Of a stretch of DNA of 12,107 nt, positions 1 to 6,009 are shown in pieces (within the stretch, counting starts at the first letter, position 1; each line of letters starts with the position of its first letter). A program made the position numbers and the translations under genes. Below the pieces are notes generated by a model. The model was given only the letters and a program-made list of their open reading frames with translations, did not search any database and had not been told where the DNA came from. Origin of the DNA: Treponema sp. (GTDB lineage Bacteria; Spirochaetota; Spirochaetia; Treponematales; Treponemataceae); assembly GCA_017614655.1 (NCBI GenBank), contig JAGABO010000099.1, positions 1 through 12,107 on the forward strand, written 5' to 3'.

Positions 1-500
1 AAAAGAGTAATGGCAGGCTTAACTTCATCCTTACAGGCAGCACAGCCCATTCCTGCAAAAACTGCAAATACAAAAGCAGGAATAAGACAGGCACCTTCAA
101 GAAGTGCAGAAAATCCCGACATAGGGAAAATATTCAGAACAAGACTTTTAAGATTTAAAAGAGGAATCTCATTTGCTTTTCTAATTGTAATCGGAATGTG
201 AGGCATTTTTACGATAAGCGCCGATACAAGTCCGATAATCACAAGGGCAAGCGAAGAGGATACAATCACAGCGAGCGTCCACAGCAAGGTTTTTAGAATA
301 CGCTTTTCACTGCGCAGCTTCATTACGGCCGATGTAACCGAAAAGAACATTAACGGGAGAATGATATATCTTCCGAACCTGATTACAAGTTCAACAAAAA
401 AAGAAAGGATACCGTCCTCTCCTGCACAATCATAAGGAACCACAAGAGAAAGAAGGATACCTACAGCAATTCCAATTAAATATTTAAGCCAGAGTTTCAT
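1..500 (-). CDS. Dicarboxylate/amino acid:cation symporter (DAACS/GltP-like), N-terminal part
   Basis: This gene is cut by the left edge, leaving 166 codons from the start codon at 500. The product would be an inner-membrane secondary transporter taking up dicarboxylates or acidic/neutral amino acids with Na+ or H+. Translation begins MKLWLKYLIGIAVGILLSLV, a typical first transmembrane helix of this family. A second hydrophobic segment follows around residues 30-55 (GRYIILPLMFFSVTSAV), a third around 63-84, and a later one around 125-150 after the 'NIFPMSGFSALLE' stretch, which matches the family's N(I/L)FP...F region. The substrate-binding hairpins and the NMDGT motif lie in the missing C-terminal half, so the substrate cannot be assigned. 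The start is preceded by no Shine-Dalgarno sequence but by an extended -10 element ending 6 nt upstream, so the transcript is probably leaderless. Family assignment is by recognition of the sequence pattern; the exact subfamily is uncertain. Confidence 0.8.
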   Translation of the reverse strand, partial: MKLWLKYLIGIAVGILLSLVVPYDCAGEDGILSFFVELVIRFGRYIILPLMFFSVTSAVMKLRSEKRILKTLLWTLAVIVSSSLALVIIGLVSALIVKMPHIPITIRKANEIPLLNLKSLVLNIFPMSGFSALLEGACLIPAFVFAVFAGMGCAACKDEVKPAITL

Positions 501-506
501 AGAAAG

Positions 507-534
507 AGTATAACAGTTTTCATGCTGTTTGCAA
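507..534 (-). promoter_or_regulatory. Extended -10 promoter for the symporter gene, predicted leaderless
   Basis: On the minus strand the sequence reads TGT-TATACT, with the -10 hexamer at 507-512 and the extended TGn at 513-515. A possible -35 TTGCAA sits at 529-534 with a 16-bp spacer. Only 6 nt separate the -10 hexamer from the ATG at 500. A start site 7 nt downstream of the hexamer would therefore be the A of the start codon. The absence of a Shine-Dalgarno sequence agrees with this. Confidence 0.6.
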
Positions 535-546
535 ATGTGCTATAAT
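517..546 (+). promoter_or_regulatory. Extended -10 promoter for the plus-strand gene series, predicted leaderless
   Basis: A perfect TATAAT at 541-546 is preceded by TGC at 538-540 (extended -10). A weak -35 TTTTCA lies at 517-522 with an 18-bp spacer. The ATG at 553 begins 6 nt after the hexamer and there is no Shine-Dalgarno sequence, which is again leaderless geometry. The element overlaps the opposing promoter between 517 and 534, so the two could not easily be occupied by RNA polymerase at once. It also decides the start of the first plus-strand gene: an upstream in-frame ATG at 529 would lie inside the promoter. Confidence 0.65.
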
Positions 547-552
547 ACACTT

Positions 553-1374
553 ATGAGCAGAACGATTCTTTTGGCAGGTAAAAACGGAAGTGAATGCGAA
601 GATTTTGCAGACGGACTTCTTCTTTCTTCAAGACAGGTTGCGCTTACTGGAAAAAACACTATTTCTGAAGGCGGCGCAAAAAAAACACAGGCAGAGCGCA
701 AGGCAGAAGTTCTTGCCTTTGACGAAGAAAAAACTCAGCAGGCAGAAACAGGTGTCTGTACTTTTGAATGGAACAAATCCTCTTCCCTTTCTTCGCGCAG
801 TATTGTCCTTGAAACAGAAAATTACTTCGGCGGAATTGATGAAGCCGTTCTTTATTTTGACGAAGAATATTTTGCATCAAAAAGCGGAACTATAGACGCA
901 GAAGAAATTTCCCGCACAGCAGATGAACTTATTTTAGGTTACCAGTATCTTGCATCAGAAATTCTTTCCCGCTACGAAAGAAAATACGAAGACAAACCAC
1001 GAACTCTTGTTTTTCTTATTAAAGAATGTCCTTCACTTTCTGATGCAGTCATTTCACCGGCACTTAAAAACGGAAAAAATCAGATTGCTTCTCCGATAGT
1101 TGCAGCTGCAGCCAGTGCCTTCACTTCCTTTGCAGAAAACATAGCCGCCCTTTATGCTGATGAAAACTTTGTAAACGTAATTCTTGTGCGCGGTGACATA
1201 AACAACGAAGAATCAAAACGCGAAGAAAAACTTGCAAAGTGGCTCTGTTCCTATATTGATTCACTCGAAGACGAAAAACAGAGGCTTTCTGCAAAAAAAG
1301 CTGTACAATGGATAAAACCCGGTGCAAAAAAATCAGCCGGCTTTAACGTAGGATTCAGCCTCTTTAAGAAGTAG
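553..1374 (+). CDS. Degenerate short-chain dehydrogenase (SDR)-fold protein of unknown function
   Basis: I do not recognise a named gene. The 273-residue product has the order of elements of an SDR Rossmann fold. A first strand with a glycine turn (TILLAGKNG, 4-12) is followed by 'GGIDEAVLYFD' (93-103) where SDRs have 'G.ID.LVNNAG'. Next come a long helix (117-141), a strand 'TLVFLI' (151-156) where the catalytic Ser strand lies, and a helix plus strand (180-214) ending 'VNVILVRGD', where SDRs have 'VN.V.PG'. The catalytic YxxxK is missing: the equivalent positions appear to be V183 and A187. The NNAG motif is also absent. It is therefore probably not an active oxidoreductase. No signal peptide or membrane segment is seen, so it should be cytoplasmic. 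The start at 553 is chosen because the -10 box ends 6 nt before it; an ATG at 529 would add 8 residues but lies in the promoter. The MgtC-family gene follows after 8 nt. Confidence 0.75.
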   Translation: MSRTILLAGKNGSECEDFADGLLLSSRQVALTGKNTISEGGAKKTQAERKAEVLAFDEEKTQQAETGVCTFEWNKSSSLSSRSIVLETENYFGGIDEAVLYFDEEYFASKSGTIDAEEISRTADELILGYQYLASEILSRYERKYEDKPRTLVFLIKECPSLSDAVISPALKNGKNQIASPIVAAAASAFTSFAENIAALYADENFVNVILVRGDINNEESKREEKLAKWLCSYIDSLEDEKQRLSAKKAVQWIKPGAKKSAGFNVGFSLFKK

Positions 1375-1382
1375 GAGTTTAT

Positions 1383-2069
1383 ATGTACTTTGACCTGCAG
1401 TTCATTCTAAACTGTACCATCAAGATTTTACTGAGTACGCTTTCGGGATTCATACTCGGAATCGAACGCAAAAGCCGCAATCAGTATGTAGGAAGCAGGA
1501 CGCTTGTGCTTATTTCGGTTTCATCAACACTCCTCACAATCGCCTCTGCACACATGGCAGACATACAGGCACTCTTTGGAACAGGAGGCGGAGACCCTAC
1601 AAGAATTGCAGCAGGACTTGTAAGCGGCATCGGTTTCTTAGGCGGTGGAGCCATCATGAGGCAGGGACTTAACGTAAAAGGCCTTACTTCTGCTGCCGTA
1701 ATCTGGACTGCAAGTGCACTAGGTCTTGCAATAGGTGCAGGCCTTTACACAGTTTCCGTTATCGTTGTCATTTCGATACTCCTTCTTCTTTTTATACTCG
1801 AAAAATTCGAAGCAAAAATCTTTCCGTTCGGAAGGACAAAAACGCTTCATCTTTGTTTTGAATCAGAAAATCTTGATATTGAAGCCGTAAAAAAAGCCGT
1901 TAACTCACAGGGCTATATAGTCTGCGACTTAAACTTAAGCCGTGTAATTTCGTCAGGAACGATAATACTGCATTATACAGTAAAGCCTCCGCTGAACAAC
2001 GATTATGATTCATTCATAACTGAATTAAAAAAATTTGGTAATCTTACAGAATTCTCCATTACTGATTAA
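1383..2069 (+). CDS. MgtC/SapB family membrane protein with C-terminal cytoplasmic domain
   Basis: The product is a 228-residue inner-membrane protein of the MgtC/SapB family. Conserved landmarks are 'GIERKSRNQYVGSRT' (26-40), 'DPTRIAAGLVSGIGFLGGGA' (71-90) and 'KGLTSAAVIWTASALGLAIG' (99-118), with hydrophobic helices around 6-26, 40-57, 75-93, 100-120 and 120-140. Residues from about 150 to 228 form a soluble ACT-like domain, as in the longer family members. Family members such as Salmonella MgtC help cells survive low Mg2+ and modulate ATP synthase, but most, including probably this one, have no proven substrate and the DxxR/GIGFLG signature alone does not make it a Mg2+ transporter. A good AGGAG overlaps the upstream stop codon and lies 5 nt before the ATG, so translation is probably coupled to the SDR-like gene. 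I see no Mg2+ riboswitch or leader, unlike enterobacterial mgtC. Confidence 0.9.
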   Translation: MYFDLQFILNCTIKILLSTLSGFILGIERKSRNQYVGSRTLVLISVSSTLLTIASAHMADIQALFGTGGGDPTRIAAGLVSGIGFLGGGAIMRQGLNVKGLTSAAVIWTASALGLAIGAGLYTVSVIVVISILLLLFILEKFEAKIFPFGRTKTLHLCFESENLDIEAVKKAVNSQGYIVCDLNLSRVISSGTIILHYTVKPPLNNDYDSFITELKKFGNLTEFSITD

Positions 2070-2080
2070 AGGGCACTGAT

Positions 2081-3865
2081 ATGAATCCGGAAAACCCGCT
2101 CATCGTACAGTCAGACAGAACTCTCCTTCTGGATGTTCACTCCCCGCTTGCAGAAGAATGCAGGATGGCTCTTATTCCTTTTGCAGAACTCTTAAGTTCT
2201 CCGGAGCATCTTCATACCTACATTCTTACTCCGCTTTCCCTCTGGAATGCAGGAAGTGCGGGTTTTACTCCGAAAGATGCAGTTGAGGTTTTAAAAAAAT
2301 ATGCCCGCTATGATGTTCCTGAATCCGTTGCAGTCTGGATAGAAGAAACTGCCTCCCGCTTCGGTAAATTACGACTTATTCCGGCACCTTCCAAAATTGA
2401 TGAGAACACTAAAATAAAAAATGAATTTCTTTATCTGGTTTCGTCTTCTCCTTATGTTTACAAAGAAATCAGTTCCCATCCGTCCATAAAAAAACTTCTT
2501 GTTCCTTCTGCATACAATGCACCTGAAAATCCGCAGAGTATTTCTGAAGAAGAAAAAAACTTCTGTTTTCTGCTTCCGCTTACGGAACGCGGCACAGTAA
2601 AGCAGGCACTTTTAAAAGCAGGCTGGCCTGTAAAAGATGAAGTTCCTCTTAGAAACGGAGATCCTCTGGAAGTAAACCTGAAGGAAGAAAAATCAGACGG
2701 AAACAGTTTTGCAGTACGCAGCTATCAGAAAGAAGCAGCCGATGCACTTGTCGGAAACGGGGGACCGGGCACAGGCTTTGGAACCATCGTTCTTCCGTGC
2801 GGTGCAGGTAAGACAATAGTCGGCATGGAAATAATGTCGCGCTTAAAGACAGAAACTCTTATCCTTACGACAAACGTTACGGCAGTCCATCAGTGGATAA
2901 ATGAACTGTTAGATAAAACGAACCTGACAAAAGAGCAGATTTCTGAATATACGGGAGAAAGCAAAGATTTAAAGCCGGTTACAGTGGCAACTTATCAGAT
3001 ACTTACCTGGAGGCCGGACAAAGATGCACCCTTCCCTCACTTTTCTATTTTCCGCGAAAAAAACTGGGGACTTATCATTTATGATGAAGTGCATATTCTT
3101 CCGGCTCCCGTATTCCGTGTTGTTGCAGAGCTTCAGGCGGTACACCGGGTAGGACTTACGGCAACCTTAGTAAGGGAAGACGGACTTGAAGGCTTCGTAT
3201 TCTCTCTTGTCGGTCCCAAGCGATACGATGTCCCGTGGAAGGAACTGGAAAAAGAGAAATGGATTGCCTCCGCTCAATGCATAGAAGTACGAATTGATTT
3301 TTCGGATGAAGACCGGCTTAATTACTCGGTTGCCTCTCCGCGCGAAAAGCACAGGATTGCAAGTGAAAATCCGGTTAAACTTCAGATTGTAAAAGAGCTT
3401 ACGCAAAAGTTTTCTGATGACCGGATTCTAATCATAGGACAGTATCTTTCGCAGCTAGAAGAAATTGCTTCGCTTCTTAAAGTGCCGCTTATTACGGGAA
3501 AAACACCTTCTTCTGAACGCGACAGAATCTATGCAGATTTTAAATCAGAAGCTTCGCGCATTCTTGTTGTAAGCAAAGTTGCAAACTTTGCAATAGACCT
3601 TCCGGATGCAAGCATGGCAATTCAGGTAAGCGGAACTTTCGGAAGCCGTCAGGAAGAAGCACAGAGACTTGGACGCATTCTTCGTCCCAAAGAAAGAACA
3701 TCCCGATTCTTCACACTCATAACAAGAAATTCAACGGAAGAAGATTTTGGAAACAATCGGCAGAAGTTTCTTGCAGAACAGGGGTACAGTTACAAAATAA
3801 TCCGCTATGAAAATTCCGGAAGCTTTGATGAACTTACTGATGATGAAACGGAGAAGCAGCCATGA
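2081..3865 (+). CDS. XPB/ERCC3-type DNA helicase (SF2)
   Basis: This is a 594-residue superfamily 2 ATP-dependent 3'-5' DNA helicase/translocase of the bacterial XPB group. Residues 5-100 form the XPB N-terminal module (PLIVQSDRTLLLDV...HTYILTPLSLWNA...), related to the Helicase_C_3 family. A region of roughly 110-200 should correspond to the damage-recognition-like domain. Helicase motifs are visible in order: Walker A CGAGKT (240-245), DEVH box (335-338), LTAT (359-362), the XPB-specific RED motif in VREDGLE (364-370), 'IIGQY' (451-455), motif V 'SKVANFAIDLPDA' (498-510) and motif VI 'QRLGRILR' (528-535). All ATPase residues are present and the length is normal, so it should be active. The start has AAGGG 7 nt upstream, overlapping the MgtC stop. 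Its last bases overlap the start of the next gene (ATGA), a strong sign that the two proteins act together. In eukaryotes XPB opens DNA in TFIIH; the role of bacterial XPB, probably in DNA repair, is not settled. Confidence 0.95.
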   Translation: MNPENPLIVQSDRTLLLDVHSPLAEECRMALIPFAELLSSPEHLHTYILTPLSLWNAGSAGFTPKDAVEVLKKYARYDVPESVAVWIEETASRFGKLRLIPAPSKIDENTKIKNEFLYLVSSSPYVYKEISSHPSIKKLLVPSAYNAPENPQSISEEEKNFCFLLPLTERGTVKQALLKAGWPVKDEVPLRNGDPLEVNLKEEKSDGNSFAVRSYQKEAADALVGNGGPGTGFGTIVLPCGAGKTIVGMEIMSRLKTETLILTTNVTAVHQWINELLDKTNLTKEQISEYTGESKDLKPVTVATYQILTWRPDKDAPFPHFSIFREKNWGLIIYDEVHILPAPVFRVVAELQAVHRVGLTATLVREDGLEGFVFSLVGPKRYDVPWKELEKEKWIASAQCIEVRIDFSDEDRLNYSVASPREKHRIASENPVKLQIVKELTQKFSDDRILIIGQYLSQLEEIASLLKVPLITGKTPSSERDRIYADFKSEASRILVVSKVANFAIDLPDASMAIQVSGTFGSRQEEAQRLGRILRPKERTSRFFTLITRNSTEEDFGNNRQKFLAEQGYSYKIIRYENSGSFDELTDDETEKQP

Positions 3866-5970
3866 TCGATAAAGCCCTTGCACAGGAACTTCTTGAATGG
3901 CAGGAAGCCGTAACAGCCCTGGAAGACAGTTACTTCTTTGATATAGTCCGCATTTACCTTGGTCCGCCGGAAACTCCGTTTAACAAGCAGAATGTAATAA
4001 AGAAGCTGTCTGCCTTTCTTAGAAAAGAACAGAACAAAAGCAATATAATTTCCCTTCTTGATGATGACGATATAAAAATCCTTAACGTAATTCCGCTCTT
4101 AAAAAACTGCACGCTCCAGATGCTTTTAGAATTCTTTCGTGGAAGTGAAGGATTTAAAAACTTAAAGACACATTCAGATTTTTATGCACGCATTGCAAAC
4201 CTCGAAGACAGGCTTGTAATCTTTCACTTAAAAAAGGACGGAAAAACAATAATAAAAATCAACCCGATGCTAAAGGAAGAACTGGAAACCACAAGAAAGA
4301 AAACTGCCTTAATCTCGGAAGCCTCCTTTACAAAAACAAAAGACACTTCGTTTCCGCTTTCACGGGAATTCATTGCGTCCTTTATTTCTTACCTGTATTT
4401 TCATAAAAATCTTACCAAAATAGACGGAACCTTAAAAAGAAAAAATGCACAGGAACTTTCAGGACTGTTTGAAGGCTGTTCAGAAGAAAGGTTTGAAGCA
4501 ATACTAAGGGGATTAAAAAACCTGCGTATTCTTTCGGAATCAGACGAAGGCTTTGAATGTGACAGAGAAAAACTAAAAACCTTTTCCCTACTTTCTTTTT
4601 CCGACTGCTGTTTTTTTCTGTGCGCAGCATGTACGGGAAATTTTTCCAGAAGCACTCTGCAGAAAAATGCAGAGCTCATAAAAAATATTTTTTCTGCAAC
4701 AAGAGGTCATCCCTGCACAAAGGAAACTCTCCTTCAATGTGCCTTCATCACTGCACAGAAAAACTCTTTGGACAATACACCTTCACGTTTTGTTTCTCTC
4801 ATGTCAAAAACCTTTGAAGACGGAAATAATTTTTCTTCCGGCATTACAGTTTTACTCACTGAATACGCACTGTCCCTTGGTCTTTACAAAAAATGCGGCG
4901 AAACAAAAAAAGGAGAAACTGTATACATAGCAGATGAAGACATTCTTCGTTCCGAAGCAGCACCCGACGGAAAGGTTCTTAGCATAGATGCTTCCGGACG
5001 GACAACCCTTATGCCGGGACTTTCATTTCATGAACTTCTTGAACTTTCTTCTATATTTGAACTTATAAGGTTTGACACGGTTCCCTTACTCAACCTTACG
5101 CGTAAAAGCGTTTCAGAAGCCTTTTCTGAAGGATTAAATTACGAAGCCCTTTCTGCACTTCTGGAAAAAAGAGCTGTTTATTCAATCCCGCAGAATATTC
5201 TTTTTGATATAAAAGAATGGGAAACTGCAAATGCTTCTGCAGAACTTTACTACGGTTTTATTCTAAAGCTGGACGCTTCCTATTCAATGATTGCAGAAAA
5301 AAATCCTGAATTAAAAAAACACCTTATAAAAGAAATTTCCAAAGGTATTTTTCTTACTGACTTTTCCGGAAAACAGGATGCAGAACGTTTATTAAAGGAT
5401 GCACTTCCGGGTTATTCAGGAAGAGTAAATACGGCAGAAGAAAAAGAAGAAAAACTTCCGTACACATTTCCGCTTCTCAGGGAAAACCCGGAAACCGAAA
5501 ATCTTTTTTCCATTAAAGATAAAAATGATAATTCAGAAAACGGGGAATCAAAAAAAATAAACCGAGAAGAAATACTTTCCTTTATGAAGAAAAAACTTTC
5601 CGATATGCAGATGTCAAATGATCAGAAAGAAGGTCTTCTTGACCGTATCGAAAAGAGACTTGTTATAGACGAAACCCAGCTTAATCCAAACAGTGTACGC
5701 TTTGAACGCACGGAAGCCCTCGCAATGGATCACACGGGAAAAATTCAGCTTATAGAAACTGCCCTCAGGGACGGAAACGTTCTGTGCATAAAAACAGGTG
5801 GAGCAGAAGCCGTAGGAAAGCCGCTTCATCTGGATAAAAAAAGCGTACTTCCGGAACTTTTACTGGAAGACAGCATAACGGAAAAACAGATAAGGATTCC
5901 CGTAAGCAAAATTACCCGCATTAAAAAAATCAGAAACACCTTTTCATCATCAGAAAGAAGCGGTCTTTAA
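3862..5970 (+). CDS. XPB-associated protein with Helicase_C_3/clutch-like module (possible p52-like partner)
   Basis: A 702-residue protein translated with a 4-nt ATGA overlap from the XPB gene. It has no ATPase motifs. Residues 1-360 are helix-rich and look like successive winged-helix units (for example 'LLDDDDIKILNVIPLL', 65-80, then 'LSREFIASFISYLYF', 166-180), which is my reading rather than a clear match. Residues 371-470 are recognisable as a Helicase_C_3 module: 'VLSIDASGRTTLMPG', 'FDTVPLLNLTRKSVSEAF', then 'SIPQNILFDIKEW'. The same module forms the N-terminus of the neighbouring helicase. A charged linker (520-570) leads to a C-terminal piece (616-692), 'LIETALRDGNVLCIKTGG...PVSKITRIKKI', resembling a degenerate WYL-type fold. 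Bacterial XPB genes are commonly paired with such a helicase-associated protein; I recall the Rv0861c/Rv0862c pair of mycobacteria as an example. A role as scaffold or regulator of XPB on DNA is inferred. I see no nuclease motif of the archaeal Bax1 type. Confidence 0.85.
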   Translation: MIDKALAQELLEWQEAVTALEDSYFFDIVRIYLGPPETPFNKQNVIKKLSAFLRKEQNKSNIISLLDDDDIKILNVIPLLKNCTLQMLLEFFRGSEGFKNLKTHSDFYARIANLEDRLVIFHLKKDGKTIIKINPMLKEELETTRKKTALISEASFTKTKDTSFPLSREFIASFISYLYFHKNLTKIDGTLKRKNAQELSGLFEGCSEERFEAILRGLKNLRILSESDEGFECDREKLKTFSLLSFSDCCFFLCAACTGNFSRSTLQKNAELIKNIFSATRGHPCTKETLLQCAFITAQKNSLDNTPSRFVSLMSKTFEDGNNFSSGITVLLTEYALSLGLYKKCGETKKGETVYIADEDILRSEAAPDGKVLSIDASGRTTLMPGLSFHELLELSSIFELIRFDTVPLLNLTRKSVSEAFSEGLNYEALSALLEKRAVYSIPQNILFDIKEWETANASAELYYGFILKLDASYSMIAEKNPELKKHLIKEISKGIFLTDFSGKQDAERLLKDALPGYSGRVNTAEEKEEKLPYTFPLLRENPETENLFSIKDKNDNSENGESKKINREEILSFMKKKLSDMQMSNDQKEGLLDRIEKRLVIDETQLNPNSVRFERTEALAMDHTGKIQLIETALRDGNVLCIKTGGAEAVGKPLHLDKKSVLPELLLEDSITEKQIRIPVSKITRIKKIRNTFSSSERSGL

Positions 5971-5994
5971 AAACTTCCTTCAAAATGTTAGTAT
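5966..5994 (+). promoter_or_regulatory. Possible promoter for aroDE-rpiA in the 39-nt gap
   Basis: The gap after the XPB-partner gene contains an extended -10-like element TGT-TAGTAT (5986-5994) with a possible -35 TTTAAA at 5966-5971 and a 17-bp spacer. Both hexamers match consensus at 4 of 6 positions. Start-site geometry would leave a short leader containing the GGGAG ribosome site at 6000-6004. The element resembles the two better promoters near 500-550 in using TGn, but it is weaker. It may be an internal promoter that lets aroDE and rpiA be transcribed without the upstream genes. Confidence 0.35.
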
Positions 5995-6009
5995 GACCCG
6001 GGAGCTAAA

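Noticed and set aside
10..201. A 63-codon plus-strand frame at the left edge
   Set aside because: The opposite strand encodes a clear membrane transporter through the same bases; this frame has no recognisable pattern.
529..552. Upstream ATG giving an 8-residue longer SDR-like protein
   Set aside because: It overlaps the perfect extended -10 box, has no ribosome site, and the added residues (MQMCYNTL) do not fit the first strand of the fold.
1375..1382. Possible Mg2+ riboswitch or leader ahead of the MgtC-family gene
   Set aside because: Only 8 nt separate it from the previous gene, leaving no room for a structured leader.
3573..3591. Perfect inverted repeat with 8-bp arms and a 3-nt loop (GCAAAGTT/AACTTTGC)
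   Set aside because: It lies inside helicase motif V coding sequence (SKVANFAID), lacks a T-run, and is explained by conserved residues and A/T-rich codon choice; a regulatory role is unlikely.
5946..5985. Small stem AAAGA/TCTTT near the end of the XPB-partner gene as a possible terminator
   Set aside because: The stem is only 5 A/T-rich pairs and is followed by A residues and mixed sequence, not a T-run on the transcribed strand.
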